From the NCBI RefSeq assembly GCF_000378105.1, contig NZ_KB899253.1:110051-174050 (forward strand): 64,000 bases of DNA, read 5' to 3'. Position numbers and translations under genes: made by a program. Positions within the stretch are counted from its first letter, which is position 1. Every line of letters starts with the position of its first letter. Source of the DNA: Rubritalea marina DSM 17716. GTDB lineage: Bacteria; Verrucomicrobiota; Verrucomicrobiia; Verrucomicrobiales; Akkermansiaceae. The notes under the pieces were generated by a model, which saw nothing but the letters and a program-made list of their open reading frames with translations, searched no databases and was not told the DNA's origin. This document shows, piece by piece, positions 43,508-53,812 of the stretch.

Positions 43508-45493
43508 ATGAATGAGAGTATATTAAAGTCAGCAGCTGCGCAGGCGCGTGGTCTAGCAATTGACGCAGTGCATGCATGTTCTTCCGGTCACTTAGGCCTT
43601 CCACTTGGTTGTGCAGAGATCGGATCAGTACTTTTCGGTGAGTGTTTGGATTACAATCCAAAAGCGCCAAAGTGGCTTAACCGCGATCGCTTCATTCTTT
43701 CAGCAGGTCACGGTTCTATGTTTATTTACACGTGGCTCCACCTGAGCGGTCACGACCTATCACTTGAAGAGGTAAAGAATTTCCGCCAGCTTCACAGTAT
43801 CACACCAGGTCACCCAGAGTTTGATGAAACTCCAGGTGTGGAAGCAACTACTGGCCCACTTGGTCAGGGAATTGCCAATGCGGTTGGTTATGCAGTATCT
43901 GGCAAGCACGCTTCAGCACGCTACAACACAGCGGATCACAGCATTTTCAACCACAACATCGTAGCTCTTGCTGGTGATGGTTGTATTCAAGAAGGTGTGG
44001 CTCGTGAAGCAATCGAATTTGCTGGGCATAGCGGACTCGATAACTTGGTGCTGATCTACGATAGCAACGACGTGACATTGGACGCGATGGCTGATGTGTC
44101 ACAGGGCGATAAAGCTCAGGACTACTTTGAGTCACAAAATTGGAATGCCGTGACCATTGATGGTCACGATCTAGCGGCTGTGAAAGCAGCTGTGGACGCA
44201 GCCAAAGCAAATAGCAATGGTAAGCCATCGGTGATCATTGCAAAAACTGAGATCGGTCGTGGTATTCCACAAGTGGCTGGAACTCAAAAGGCACACGGTG
44301 AAGGTGGTGCAGGCTTCGCTGCAGAAGCGCGTGCTGGACTTGGCCTCCCTGAAGAACTCTTTTATGTGTCTGATGACGTTCGCGCATTCTTTGCCGCTAA
44401 GGCAGAGGAGTCAGCAGTGAAGTTTGCTGAATGGCAGAAGACATACGAAGCCTGGGCTGGAGCGAATCCAGAACTCGCAGAGGAACTCAATAACGGAGTT
44501 GCTAAAGCAATTCCAACAGATCTTCTGGAGCGAATCCCGGCATTTGAAGCTGATTATAAAGATGCCACTCGTGGTACGGGTGGTGTGGTGATCAACAAAG
44601 TGGCTGCAGAAGTGCCTCAAGTGATTACTGGCTCAGCTGACCTATACGGCTCTACGAAGAACTACATCAAAGGCGGTGGTGACTTCTCTGCAGAAGACGC
44701 TTCTGGCCGTAATCTTTGGTACGGTATCCGTGAGCACGCAATGGGAGCGATTATGAATGGCATCGCATACGACGGCTTGTTCCGTGCCTCTGGTGCTACA
44801 TTCTGTGTCTTTGCTGATTACCTTCGTCCATCAATCCGTATTGCAGGTCTTGCAAAGCTTCCTGTAACTTACATCTTCACGCACGATTCTGTGGGTGTGG
44901 GTGAAGACGGCCCAACTCACCAGCCGGTTGAGACAGTGTCCGGCCTTCGCGTGATTCCTAACCTCGACGTGGTACGCCCAGGTGATCCTGAAGAAGTGGC
45001 TGCTGCATACGCGGGCTCTCTCGCTCGCACAGACGGTCCAACAGCGTTGATTTTCACCCGCCAAGGTATTCCTCATCATTCTGATGTACCAGTTGAAGTG
45101 CGTCGTCAGGGCGCCCTCAAGGGTGGCTACGTGCTCAAGGAAGAAGTGGGCGAGCTTAAGCTCATCCTCATGGCTTCAGGTTCTGAAGTTGGACACATTG
45201 TAGAAGCTGCGAAGGAGCTTGGTGATGGAGTTCGTGTGGTATCAATGCCTTGTTTTGAGCGCTTCGATCGTCAGTCCGCTGACTACCAAGAAAGCGTTCT
45301 TCCAAGATCCTGTACTAAGCGTCTTGCGATTGAAGCGGGTGTGACTGGACTCTGGCACAAGTACACAGGCTTCGACGGCAAGGTACTCGGTATTGATCGT
45401 TTTGGTATCTCCGCGCCTGGCAACGTAGTGATGGAGGAGCTCGGTATGACTGCATCCCACGTTACTGCTGCTGCTAAAGAGCTTCTTGGCTAA
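43508..45493 (+). CDS. tkt: Transketolase
   Basis: A 661-residue thiamine-diphosphate enzyme of the pentose phosphate pathway that moves two-carbon units between sugar phosphates. TPP binding is seen as [13 protein letters not shown] near residue 158, with the following N-x-x-x-x-[21 protein letters not shown] and [18 protein letters not shown] are the standard family motifs, with the catalytic Glu in [15 protein letters not shown]. Length and order are normal for the bacterial homodimer. It is monocistronic with its own terminator. Confidence 0.97.
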   Translation: MNESILKSAAAQARGLAIDAVHACSSGHLGLPLGCAEIGSVLFGECLDYNPKAPKWLNRDRFILSAGHGSMFIYTWLHLSGHDLSLEEVKNFRQLHSITPGHPEFDETPGVEATTGPLGQGIANAVGYAVSGKHASARYNTADHSIFNHNIVALAGDGCIQEGVAREAIEFAGHSGLDNLVLIYDSNDVTLDAMADVSQGDKAQDYFESQNWNAVTIDGHDLAAVKAAVDAAKANSNGKPSVIIAKTEIGRGIPQVAGTQKAHGEGGAGFAAEARAGLGLPEELFYVSDDVRAFFAAKAEESAVKFAEWQKTYEAWAGANPELAEELNNGVAKAIPTDLLERIPAFEADYKDATRGTGGVVINKVAAEVPQVITGSADLYGSTKNYIKGGGDFSAEDASGRNLWYGIREHAMGAIMNGIAYDGLFRASGATFCVFADYLRPSIRIAGLAKLPVTYIFTHDSVGVGEDGPTHQPVETVSGLRVIPNLDVVRPGDPEEVAAAYAGSLARTDGPTALIFTRQGIPHHSDVPVEVRRQGALKGGYVLKEEVGELKLILMASGSEVGHIVEAAKELGDGVRVVSMPCFERFDRQSADYQESVLPRSCTKRLAIEAGVTGLWHKYTGFDGKVLGIDRFGISAPGNVVMEELGMTASHVTAAAKELLG

Positions 45494-45537
45494 CACCTCA
45501 TTCACACACGGAGTGTTCTTCGTGTGTCAGTTTTCCA

Positions 45538-45574
45538 ATCGGCCTACCTTTTTTGGGGTAGGCCGATTTTTTTA
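45538..45574 (+). terminator. Intrinsic terminator of tkt
   Basis: An 11-bp perfect stem (ATCGGCCTACC at 45538-45548, GGTAGGCCGAT at 45557-45567) with an 8-base loop, followed by a run of seven T. A weaker hairpin (ACACACG/CGTGTGT) lies just before it. Confidence 0.9.
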
Positions 45575-45644
45575 TTATCTTTGCAACGATTCTGATTATG
45601 CTGGGTTTTATAGATGATTTCTGTGCTTTTCTGAGCCTAGTACC

Positions 45645-46475
45645 ATGACCTCTAATCTCAAACCATTGACTCTTCAATTACTCATTGCCTGTGTGCTAAT
45701 GAGCGGTAGTGCGATGGCGGCAGAGCAGGAGGAAGGGGGAGCGCGTGAGGGGGGCAAGCCTGGAAAATTTGCTCGAGATGGTGAGATGCATCAGAGGGTG
45801 TTGAAGCGATTTGATGCAGATGGTGATGGCGTTCTTTCTGATGAAGAGAGAAGCGTGTTTCGCCAAGAGATGCAAAAAAAGAGAGCTCAAGGGGCTCGCG
45901 CTGACGGTGTGGAGAACAGAGCTCCGCGTGGTGGAAAAGGCGGAGCCAAACACCAGGAACGACGCAAGAAATTCCTCATGCGCTTTGATAAAGATGGTGA
46001 CGGGAAACTCTCGGAATCTGAACGTCAAGTAGCTCGTGAGTGGATGCAGAAGCGTCGGAAAGAAGCGGATTCCGCCCGCAAGCGCGTGATGCTGAAATTT
46101 GATAGTGACGGTGACGGTAAAATTTCACCCGATGAAGCTAAAGCTGTGCAGAGGAAGCTTAAAGCATTCGACCAACAGGCAAGGCGTGATTTGCTAGACA
46201 AGTACGATACTAATGGCGACGGCAAATTAACAGCGGATGAGAAACGATCTGCCCACGCCGCTGAGAAGCAGGCGATGATCGATCAATATGATACAGATGG
46301 TGATGGTGAATTGAGTGCTGAAGAGCGCAAAGCAGCCTTTGAAGATATGTTGGAGAATGACCCGATGCGCTTATTAATTCAGCTTCGTAAACAGAATAAG
46401 CAAGGCGGGGCGAAGCCACGCCGTGGGGGATTCCCAATGTTTGAAAAAAATAAGCCGACTAGAGGTGCTGAATGA
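45645..46475 (+). CDS. Secreted protein with five EF-hand motifs
   Basis: A 276-residue exported protein with a signal peptide (1-about 26, ending SAMAAE). It carries five EF-hand loops with full ligand sets: DADGDGVLSDEE (57-68), DKDGDGKLSESE (115-126), DSDGDGKISPDE (153-164), DTNGDGKLTADE (188-199) and DTDGDGELSAEE (216-227). Linkers are Lys/Arg-rich and the ends are Gly-rich. This fits a periplasmic or extracellular calcium-binding protein, common in marine Verrucomicrobia and Planctomycetes. No enzymatic domain is present. It stands alone, 152 bases after tkt, opposite no other gene. Confidence 0.9.
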   Translation: MTSNLKPLTLQLLIACVLMSGSAMAAEQEEGGAREGGKPGKFARDGEMHQRVLKRFDADGDGVLSDEERSVFRQEMQKKRAQGARADGVENRAPRGGKGGAKHQERRKKFLMRFDKDGDGKLSESERQVAREWMQKRRKEADSARKRVMLKFDSDGDGKISPDEAKAVQRKLKAFDQQARRDLLDKYDTNGDGKLTADEKRSAHAAEKQAMIDQYDTDGDGELSAEERKAAFEDMLENDPMRLLIQLRKQNKQGGAKPRRGGFPMFEKNKPTRGAE

Positions 46476-46559
46476 TTTGTTCTAACTGACCTGCATACAA
46501 TGTGTTTTGATAGATCTCATTGTTTATGAAACGGATTGCGGGTTCAGTATGATTATCTA

Positions 46560-46621
46560 GGGGGGGGGTAAGTTAAATGAGTGGTTTACCGTTAGAAGCT
46601 TATTTGATAGACCATTGAGGC
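46560..46621 (+). promoter_or_regulatory. Nine-G tract and 13-codon upstream frame before the GH63 gene
   Basis: A run of nine G (46560-46568) lies nine bases before an ATG at 46577 that opens a 13-codon frame (MSGLPLEAYLIDH, stop 46616-46618). The glucosidase ATG follows after three bases (46622). The G run could serve as a strong ribosome site for the short frame, and translation of it could couple to the glucosidase. No function is proven. Confidence 0.4.
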
Positions 46622-49303
46622 ATGGAACTTAGAGCTGAGCACGAGACTGCCGAGCGTATCAGACTAGCAGAAGAGGCCTCATTTGAGAGGAACTGGAAGC
46701 GCTGGGGGCCATACCTGGCCGAACGTCAGTGGGGTACTGTTAGGGAGGATTACTCAGAGGGTGGAAATGCGTGGGATTACTTCACCCATGATCAGGCGAG
46801 GAAGCGAGCATACCGTTGGGGAGAAGATGGTTTGTTAGGTTGGTGTGATAGAAAGTCTAGGATCAATTTTGCACCAGCTCTTTGGAATGGGAAGGATCCG
46901 ATTTTAAAAGAGCGTCTTTTTGGTCTCACTGGATCACAGGGGAATCACGGGGAAGACGTGAAGGAATGTTATTATTACCTTAATAGCACGCCAACACATT
47001 CGTATACCCGTGCTCTCTACAAGTATCCAATCGCTGAATATCCGTACTCGCAATTGGTGGATGAAAACCAATCACGTGGTCCTGCGGATCCTGAGTACGA
47101 TATAGAGGATACAGGGATATTTGATAATTATGAGTACTGGGATGTAGAAACCAAGGTGGCGAAGGCTGGTCCAAGTGATTTGTGTTGGGAATTATCAATC
47201 ACGAACAAGAGTAGCCATGAGGAGACGATTCATGTCTTGCCTACTGTGTGGATGCGCAATTCTTGGGCTTGGGGCGAAGAGCATTTTGAATCCGATTGGA
47301 GTAAGCCTAGTATCGTTAAGCAAGGTGATCGCTTGGTTATGGAGCATTGTGATATGGGAATCTTCCATTTCTATCTCGATGAAGAGGGAAGCGAAGTTCA
47401 GGAATGGCTGTTTACTGAGAATGATACCAATCAAGAAGAGCTTTTCGGGCAACCTAATAAGTCTGAATATTTGAAAGATGCGTTTCACAGACATGTGGTT
47501 GATGGTGAAGCGGGGGTGGTAAATCCAAAGCAGGAAGGGACCAAGGTGGCAGCCTGGATCAAGGTCACGGTTCCAGCTGGAGGCAACCACAAGATTCGTT
47601 GTCGATTGATCGCAGAAGAAGATGACCGCGGTCAGCGTTTTGAAGATTTTGATGAGGTGCTGGCATTGCGCGCATCTGAGGAACAGGAGTTCTATGATGC
47701 TCTTCTACCTGAAGGTCAGAGTGAGGCTGAGGATCAAGTGTCGCACCAAGCTTATGCTGGGTTGCTGTGGTCGAAACAATTTTATTACTACACCGTCAAA
47801 GCCTGGCTTTATGGCGATAACGGTCGCGAAAACGCGACGCATTCTCGAGTGGTCGGGCGCAATAAGGATTGGCACCATTTGTTTGCACGAGATGTTCTAT
47901 CCATGCCGGATAAGTGGGAGTACCCGTGGTTTGCTTGTTGGGATAGTGCCTTTCACATGGTTGCATTTGCTCGTATCGATCCAGACTTTGCGAAGAAGCA
48001 GATGTTGCTTTTCCTTCGCGAGTGGTACCTGCACCCGAACGGGCAGATCCCTGCGTATGAATGGAGCTTCTCTGATGTGAACCCACCGGTGCATGCCTGG
48101 GGTATTTGGCAAATCTATCAAATTCTTGAACGCAATGGAGTGGAGGATCTTGAATGGTTAGAGAAGGCTGTTCAAAAGCTATCATTGGTATTCCAGTGGT
48201 GGGTCAACCGCAAGGACGTGGATGGGAATCACTTGTTCTCCGGCGGCTTCCTAGGGCTTGACAATATCGGTGTGTTCGACCGATCCCAAGAGTTAGGAGA
48301 CGGCGCTCGCTTGCTGCAGTCGGATGGTACCGCATGGATGGGGGGCTTCTGTGCTCAAATGCTTGAGATGTGTCTCAAGCTAGCTGAGACGCGCCCAGCA
48401 TACGAGGACATGGCTTCCAAGTACTTTGAGCACTTTGTACGCATTGCGCGCGCACTGAATGAGGAGGATGGCGACGGATTGTGGTGTGAAGAAGACGGTT
48501 TTTATTATGACCAACTGGTGCTTCAGAGCGGTAAGAAAATCCCGTTAAAGGTCCGTTCTATGGTGGGCTTACTCACGATGATGGGTGTGGCTGAAATTGA
48601 CATGAAGAAGGTGCGTAAGATGCCCGGTTTTATGAAGCGATTGCATTGGTTCATTGAGAACCGCCCAGACTTGGCTGAGTACACGAGTTATCGAGACGCG
48701 GACCGTGATAACAAGGAGTCACGTTTGCTCATGTTACCGCTCAGAGATCGTTTTGAAAAACTACTCACACGCATGCTCGATACAGACGAATTTCTATCAG
48801 AGTATGGTTTACGTTCGCTATCTAAGGAGCACAAAGAACATCCATATAGCATTGTTTGGAAAGGTGAAAAGCACGAGGTGGGCTACGTTCCTGGAGAGTC
48901 AGACGGGTACATGTTCGGAGGCAATTCTAACTGGCGTGGTCCTATCTGGTTTCCTGTGAATTATATCGTGTTGTCGTCTCTACGTCGTTATCAGCATTTT
49001 TATGGTGATAATTTCAAGGTGGAGTTCCCGAGTGGCTCCAAAGAAATGCACACATTGGGAGAGGTCGCGGATAAGGTTGGGGACCGTTTGATTGGGATGT
49101 TTTTGCATCAAGAAGATGGTGTGCGCCCAGCGATGCGTGGATCTGAGAAGTATAAAGTTGGTGAACCTTGGGAGGACTTGTTGTTGTTTTATGAGTACTT
49201 TAATGGTGAAACTGGCCACGGATTGGGAGCCAAGCACCAAACCGGATGGACTGCGCTCGTAGCTACCTTACTTCGTGATCGCGTGCGCTCTGCTCGTGGA
49301 TGA
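46622..49303 (+). CDS. GH63-like glycosidase (glucosidase family)
   Basis: An 893-residue soluble glycoside hydrolase with an (alpha/alpha)6 catalytic barrel at the C-terminal side, typical of GH63 and related mannosylglycerate hydrolases. The acidic pair around WDSAFH (D441) and the QIPAYEW stretch are likely catalytic or substrate-binding; GYMFGGNSNWRGPIWFP near residue 760 is the hallmark second acid region. An N-terminal beta domain (about 60-330) precedes the barrel. It has no signal peptide, so it is cytoplasmic and probably trims alpha-glucosyl sugars; exact substrate unknown. Stop is followed by 146 bases before the PLD gene. Confidence 0.85.
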   Translation: MELRAEHETAERIRLAEEASFERNWKRWGPYLAERQWGTVREDYSEGGNAWDYFTHDQARKRAYRWGEDGLLGWCDRKSRINFAPALWNGKDPILKERLFGLTGSQGNHGEDVKECYYYLNSTPTHSYTRALYKYPIAEYPYSQLVDENQSRGPADPEYDIEDTGIFDNYEYWDVETKVAKAGPSDLCWELSITNKSSHEETIHVLPTVWMRNSWAWGEEHFESDWSKPSIVKQGDRLVMEHCDMGIFHFYLDEEGSEVQEWLFTENDTNQEELFGQPNKSEYLKDAFHRHVVDGEAGVVNPKQEGTKVAAWIKVTVPAGGNHKIRCRLIAEEDDRGQRFEDFDEVLALRASEEQEFYDALLPEGQSEAEDQVSHQAYAGLLWSKQFYYYTVKAWLYGDNGRENATHSRVVGRNKDWHHLFARDVLSMPDKWEYPWFACWDSAFHMVAFARIDPDFAKKQMLLFLREWYLHPNGQIPAYEWSFSDVNPPVHAWGIWQIYQILERNGVEDLEWLEKAVQKLSLVFQWWVNRKDVDGNHLFSGGFLGLDNIGVFDRSQELGDGARLLQSDGTAWMGGFCAQMLEMCLKLAETRPAYEDMASKYFEHFVRIARALNEEDGDGLWCEEDGFYYDQLVLQSGKKIPLKVRSMVGLLTMMGVAEIDMKKVRKMPGFMKRLHWFIENRPDLAEYTSYRDADRDNKESRLLMLPLRDRFEKLLTRMLDTDEFLSEYGLRSLSKEHKEHPYSIVWKGEKHEVGYVPGESDGYMFGGNSNWRGPIWFPVNYIVLSSLRRYQHFYGDNFKVEFPSGSKEMHTLGEVADKVGDRLIGMFLHQEDGVRPAMRGSEKYKVGEPWEDLLLFYEYFNGETGHGLGAKHQTGWTALVATLLRDRVRSARG

Positions 49304-49487
49304 TAGCTTGCCTGGAGCATCACGTGGTATTTGTGTTCTCCGTAGAGTGTGAGAACGTGAGTGATAGGGCGAGTGTGGCGTGGCGTTATTGCCTTGTTCA
49401 CTCGCATGAGCACCCAGCCATGGGGAGAAGCACGACGAGAGTAAATAATTGATTAGAGCGACGATTGAGAACTGCATGAAGGAGATG

Positions 49488-51017
49488 ATGCGCCAGTGCC
49501 TGATGAAGTGGTTGAGTGCTTCATGGTTATGCTGCTTAGTTGGGTGTACGTACTTGGCCCCTATCGATATTCAGGAGCCTGAGGCTGCGGCAGAAGTGTC
49601 GCCGAGTGATTATTTAGTCCAACAATCATCAATTTACCCGCAACAAGGCGATCGATCCTATTTCCATCTGATTGAGGATGCGAATGAATCTTTGCAATGG
49701 CGTCTTGCTTTGATCGATGCGGCTGAGACGTCGATTGATTTGCAGACATTCATCTGGGAGGCTGACCAATCAGGTTGGTTGTTATTTGATCGTGTGTTGC
49801 GCGCTGCAGAGCGCGGGGTGAAGGTGCGGGTGTTGATTGACGACATCTGGCTCAAGAGTAATGAATCTTTGTTGGCTAGTTACGAGCATCATCCGAACTT
49901 ATCGATTCGTCTCTACAATCCCATGAAGGTGCGAAAACCTAGCATAGGTCGGGGGCTTTATTTTCTCACACATTATGCAGAGGCGACGCACCGCATGCAT
50001 AGTAAAGTATTGCTTGCTGATGGGGTGTGGGCGCTCAGTGGCGGTCGAAACATTGGCGACAAGTACTTTGGGCTATCGGGTGAATATAACTTTCGTGATC
50101 TCGATGTGTTGAGTGTCGGTGCTGTTGTCCCTGAAATGCGTCATGAGTTTGATGTCTTTTGGAATAGTAACATCGTCTATCCAGCGCGCTACTTGGGAGA
50201 CGCAGTCGAGAACGAAGTATTGTTGGGTGAAACAAAGAAGATGCGCAAAGGGGTGGAGGATATGAAGCAAACGCAGTTACCGCATCTGATTCTAAGCTCA
50301 CGGTCATGGGCTCAACTTTATCGAGATGCTCAAGCCTCATTCTTTCCGGGGCGTGCGACATTTATTGCTGATACTCCTGGGGGGGAAGAACGTGTGCTCG
50401 ATGAGTACTTATCTCAATACCTCTATGAGGCTCAGCGTGAGGTGGTGATCGTTACACCTTATTTGATTCCATACAAGGCGAGCTTTGATGAGTTGGAAGA
50501 GATGATTGGGCGTGGGGTGCGGGTCAAGTTTGTGGTGCCATCGATGGGGGCAAATAATCACCTCATCACACATAGCCATTACCGTAAGTACCGCCGGCGC
50601 CTTCTGTCGTTAGGTTGTGAACTTTATGAGTACCGCCACGACCCGAGCGAGCAGCAGCGCGCCATCAGTGATGCAGGGGGGAATCGCGCACCGTTCCTTT
50701 GTTTGCACAAGAAGGCGATCGTGGTGGATCGGCGCTTTTGTTACATTGGCTCATTGAATATGGACCCTCGGGCACTCATGATCAATGCCGAGTCAGGCTT
50801 GATTATTGACTCTGTTGGGCTTTCGGGGGCCTTGTGTGGTCAAATCGATATGATGGTGCAGCCAGAGAATGCTTGGAGGGTTTCATTGTCGGAAACAGGG
50901 GCTTTGCAGTGGCGGGGTGTTGGAGGCGCTGTATTACTGAATCAACCAGCGCGCAAATTTTCACAGCGTGTGTGGGATAGTTTTGCGCGATGGATTCCGA
51001 TTGAGAGTGAGCTTTAA
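49488..51017 (+). CDS. Phospholipase D family lipoprotein (cardiolipin synthase-like)
   Basis: 509 residues with a lipoprotein signal whose lipobox is LVGC. Two complete HKD motifs are present, HSKVLLAD (H171) and HKKAIVVD (H407), so the fold can form its two-lobe active site. GGRNIGDKYFG and GSLNMDPRA support the PLD family, which includes ClsC-like cardiolipin synthases and other phosphatidyltransferases. The start is ambiguous: an AAGGAG at 49479-49484 lies three bases before the ATG used here, while ATGs at 49476, 49485 and 49503 are alternatives; all keep the lipobox. Probably anchored in the outer membrane, facing the periplasm. Confidence 0.85.
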   Translation: MRQCLMKWLSASWLCCLVGCTYLAPIDIQEPEAAAEVSPSDYLVQQSSIYPQQGDRSYFHLIEDANESLQWRLALIDAAETSIDLQTFIWEADQSGWLLFDRVLRAAERGVKVRVLIDDIWLKSNESLLASYEHHPNLSIRLYNPMKVRKPSIGRGLYFLTHYAEATHRMHSKVLLADGVWALSGGRNIGDKYFGLSGEYNFRDLDVLSVGAVVPEMRHEFDVFWNSNIVYPARYLGDAVENEVLLGETKKMRKGVEDMKQTQLPHLILSSRSWAQLYRDAQASFFPGRATFIADTPGGEERVLDEYLSQYLYEAQREVVIVTPYLIPYKASFDELEEMIGRGVRVKFVVPSMGANNHLITHSHYRKYRRRLLSLGCELYEYRHDPSEQQRAISDAGGNRAPFLCLHKKAIVVDRRFCYIGSLNMDPRALMINAESGLIIDSVGLSGALCGQIDMMVQPENAWRVSLSETGALQWRGVGGAVLLNQPARKFSQRVWDSFARWIPIESEL

Positions 51018-51023
51018 GGGTGC

Positions 51024-51046
51024 AAAAAAGGACACCGTGGGTGCCC
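51024..51046 (-). terminator. Intrinsic terminator of ilvE
   Basis: On the minus strand GGGCACC, loop CAC, GGTGTCC forms a 7-bp stem with one G-U pair, followed by six T (A run at 51024-51029). It lies 33 bases past the ilvE stop and seven bases past the PLD stop on the other strand. Confidence 0.75.
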
Positions 51047-51078
51047 TTTGCAATGTGTCTGGGTGGTGTCCGCTGCGA

Positions 51079-51960
51079 TTAGGTGCAGGGAGTGCCTTCG
51101 CTGTTGGCAAGAGCTCGAAAATCTTCAACGAGACGCTTACTAATCGGGCCTGGCATGCCGTCCCCAATACTACGTTGATCGTACTTCACACATGGGATCA
51201 CTTCCGCTGCAGTACCAGTGAGGAAGATTTCATCAGCTGTGTAGAGGTCGTAACGCGTCATGGATTTTTCTTCAAGCTCAAGGCCAGCCTTTTCGCACAG
51301 TTCGAAGATGACTTGGCGTGTGATGCCGTCGAGTGAACCGTCAGAAACCGGAGGCGTCGTGAGTTTACCGTTCTTGATGACGAAGATGTTGTCCCCTGTG
51401 CACTCGGCAATGTAACCTTGTTCGTTGAGCATCACGCCTTCCATTACGCCGGCTTGGATGCATTCGATCTTAGCCATGACATTGTTGAGGTAGTTAAGAG
51501 ACTTTACCTGAGGGCTGAGCGAAGCTGGAGTCGGGCGTCGTGTGGCACAGGTGATGAGCTCGAGGCCTTTGGTGTAGTTTTCTTCAGGGTAGAGTTGGAT
51601 CGCCGCAGCAATGATAAACATCGAAGGTGTTGGGCAGAGGTAGGGATTGAGACCCAAACCGCCGGCACCGCGGGTGATTACTAAACGGATGTAGCCGTCG
51701 GTGAGACCATTGGCTTTGACGGTCTCGACGGTTGCTTTACAAATCTCTTCAAGGCTCCATGGCAGCTCAAGGTGGATTGCTTTTGCAGATAGGATGAGAC
51801 GCTCGATGTGCTCCTCCAATCGGAAGACGCGACCACTGTAGAAGCGAATACCCTCAAAGATACCATCACCGTAGAGGAGGCCATGGTCGAAGACGGAAAG
51901 TTTCGCGTCCTCTTTTGCTACGAGTTCGCCATCTAGCCAAATTTGTTGCGTGTCGCTCAT
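51079..51960 (-). CDS. ilvE: Branched-chain amino acid aminotransferase (class IV)
   Basis: A 292-residue PLP enzyme that swaps the amino group between branched-chain amino acids and 2-oxoglutarate. IWLDGELVAKEDAKLSVFDH and GLLYGDGIFEGIRFYSGRVF are the class IV N-terminal marks. The PLP lysine is in QVKSLNYLNNVMAK, and ECTGDNIFVIKNG and GITRQVIFELCE complete the signature. Length is normal. D-amino acid transaminases share the fold, so IlvE is the most likely, not the only, reading. It diverges from the coiled-coil membrane protein gene. Confidence 0.92.
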   Translation of the reverse strand: MSDTQQIWLDGELVAKEDAKLSVFDHGLLYGDGIFEGIRFYSGRVFRLEEHIERLILSAKAIHLELPWSLEEICKATVETVKANGLTDGYIRLVITRGAGGLGLNPYLCPTPSMFIIAAAIQLYPEENYTKGLELITCATRRPTPASLSPQVKSLNYLNNVMAKIECIQAGVMEGVMLNEQGYIAECTGDNIFVIKNGKLTTPPVSDGSLDGITRQVIFELCEKAGLELEEKSMTRYDLYTADEIFLTGTAAEVIPCVKYDQRSIGDGMPGPISKRLVEDFRALANSEGTPCT

Positions 51961-52096
51961 TATCGTTTGTTATCTGCGTTGAGTAATTTCTGCGAACGTA
52001 GTGAAAAATTTAGCGAATGCAACTCACGAATCAGAGATTTCGATATCATTGAAATTAGAAGGATATTCCCACTTTGCAGATACGAAATTATGAGCC

Positions 52097-52624
52097 ATGA
52101 TGAATCTAATGGAAATTTTGATTAACATCCTCTCTGAGCCTTTTACCTGGGGCTTGCTCATCGGCCTGGCACTCACATTTTTTGTGTGGCGCTCAGGAGC
52201 AAAAGATAAGAAGCATCTCAGGTTAGAAGTGAAGCGCGTGCAAGAGGAGCTAGCTAGCATGCAGACCCACCTCAGCACACAATTAAAGATCAATGCCGAG
52301 GGGAATGAAAAGCAGCAGAAGGAACTAGAAGAGTTGCGCGAGCAGAATGAGAACCTGCGGGTGAATATCCAAGCAATTCAGCAAAAACCAGGTAAACTCG
52401 AGCTGCGGAAGTTGGAAGTGATCGAGACAGCGGTGAGTGTGCTACGTGAGCAAGCGCCTGGGTTTGCTGGTGCCTGGGAGAAGGCGCTGCGTGAAGCTGA
52501 AGATGATTACGTAGCCTCCGAGTCAGGACTTAAAAAGTTGATTCGCAAGGTGAGCCCTGGCTTCCGGGCCACACCTGACACGACGGCAAAGAATTTAGAG
52601 GATAAAGGTGAGTTAGGAATCTAG
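52097..52624 (+). CDS. Single-helix membrane protein with coiled coil (RmuC-like topology, unknown)
   Basis: A 175-residue protein with an N-terminal helix (about 14-31, FTWGLLIGLALTFFVW) and a coiled coil (about 38-95, rich in E, Q and L). A short C-terminal helical domain follows, with AGAWEKALREAEDDYVASESG. No known domain is recognised; the topology resembles membrane coiled-coil proteins such as RmuC, but the nuclease part is absent. An 11-codon frame overlaps its start region (52090-52125). Convergent with the methyltransferase gene, their ends overlapping by 12 bases. Start may be 52097 or 52100. Confidence 0.6.
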   Translation: MMNLMEILINILSEPFTWGLLIGLALTFFVWRSGAKDKKHLRLEVKRVQEELASMQTHLSTQLKINAEGNEKQQKELEELREQNENLRVNIQAIQQKPGKLELRKLEVIETAVSVLREQAPGFAGAWEKALREAEDDYVASESGLKKLIRKVSPGFRATPDTTAKNLEDKGELGI

Positions 52625-53812
52625 CTCGAGTCGCTGCATGGCAGTTGTCGATGGGCTGGCGCCTTTGCAGGCCTCGAGTACAAAAAATTGTGAGCCCAAC
52701 ATGCTTGGGTGAGTCAGTGTTTGAAACTGCCTGATTTCCGATGGATCGATGGGCTGTCCTTCAGATGACTTTTGATTGAAGTACGCAGCTCCTAGCCTAC
52801 TGAAGTAGCTCGATTGCCTTTCAAAGCAACTAGGGGTAAAGCCGTGACGATTCATCACCTTTGCCCAGTTTGTAAAATCGACGTGGGCCGTGATGTCCTG
52901 CTCGCCAACTTGTGTTAGTGGATTGTCGTTAGCTTGGTGGCGGTTGAAACAGCGCAGGGTTCCTTCCACGCGATGTGGAGCGTAAAGTTCTGAATGAGCA
53001 TAGCCGTAATCGATACAGAGGATGGCTCCATGTTCAATGGCTTGCGCCAGAGTCTGAGAAAGTTTCTCTAGTTCTGGGCGGAACTCAGTCGTGTAGCCAT
53101 CGCTGAAGTTTTGTCCTAGGGTGTCCGTGAAGGCCAGTGTTTCCGTGCAACGGATTTCACGGGTGTCCCATTGAAAGCTATCCTCTATCCAGTTGACCAC
53201 ACGCTCGCACCACTTGCTTTGTTTGTATTGGATCAAGCGAACAGGGAAGGCGTCCAATAGTTCATTGCTCAGAAAAATAGTGTAATCGGGCAATGAAGGG
53301 AGCGCATCCAGCGCTACATGGAGTAGTTTGTCTGCGTGTGCTGCGAGTATGCGTGTTTGTTCCTGTCGCATTGATTCTAGTGGCTCACTGATAATGTATT
53401 GAACCTTGTGGTAGAGCTCTGGGTGCTGGGCTTGAATAGCATTGAGTACATCGAGTGCAAGGTGGCCTGTGTTGGCTCCAAGTTCGAGGATGTTGAGCGG
53501 TGACCCAGCGCTGTGCTCTTGATGCAGTTTGGCTATACGTTCGGCTAGAAGGGTGCCAAAGACTGAGCCGACACTGACAGAGGTGAAGAAATCTCCGCTT
53601 TTTCCCACGCGTGAGGCCCCCCTCGCGTAGTACCCGGCTTGAGGGTGGTAGAGGGCTGAACTCATCCAATCATAGAAGCTCATGGAGCCGTTCTTGGAAA
53701 TTTTATCCTTTAGTTGTGATTCTAGCCAGCTCAGGGTTGCAGGATCGCTGGCGTCGGAGTAGAACAAAGAAGTCTGCTCGGCCTCATTGGCAGATGAATG
53801 AATTGGCAACAT
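52613..53812 (-). CDS. MidA/DUF185-family SAM-dependent methyltransferase
   Basis: 399 residues from MLPIHSSANEA; an upstream Met at 53851 would run into the divergent gene, so this start is preferred. Family marks are SFYDWMSSALYHPQAGYYARG (near residue 45, where the family has MxxAL-YxPxxGYY), then GKSGDFFTS and the SAM site LNILELGANTGHLALD. LSNELLDAFPVRLI carries the conserved DAFP stretch. Human NDUFAF7 and bacterial MidA proteins methylate arginine, the best known role being complex I assembly, but the bacterial target is unknown. Its start codon overlaps the start of the PBP gene on the other strand. Confidence 0.87.
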   Translation of the reverse strand: MLPIHSSANEAEQTSLFYSDASDPATLSWLESQLKDKISKNGSMSFYDWMSSALYHPQAGYYARGASRVGKSGDFFTSVSVGSVFGTLLAERIAKLHQEHSAGSPLNILELGANTGHLALDVLNAIQAQHPELYHKVQYIISEPLESMRQEQTRILAAHADKLLHVALDALPSLPDYTIFLSNELLDAFPVRLIQYKQSKWCERVVNWIEDSFQWDTREIRCTETLAFTDTLGQNFSDGYTTEFRPELEKLSQTLAQAIEHGAILCIDYGYAHSELYAPHRVEGTLRCFNRHQANDNPLTQVGEQDITAHVDFTNWAKVMNRHGFTPSCFERQSSYFSRLGAAYFNQKSSEGQPIDPSEIRQFQTLTHPSMLGSQFFVLEACKGASPSTTAMQRLELDS

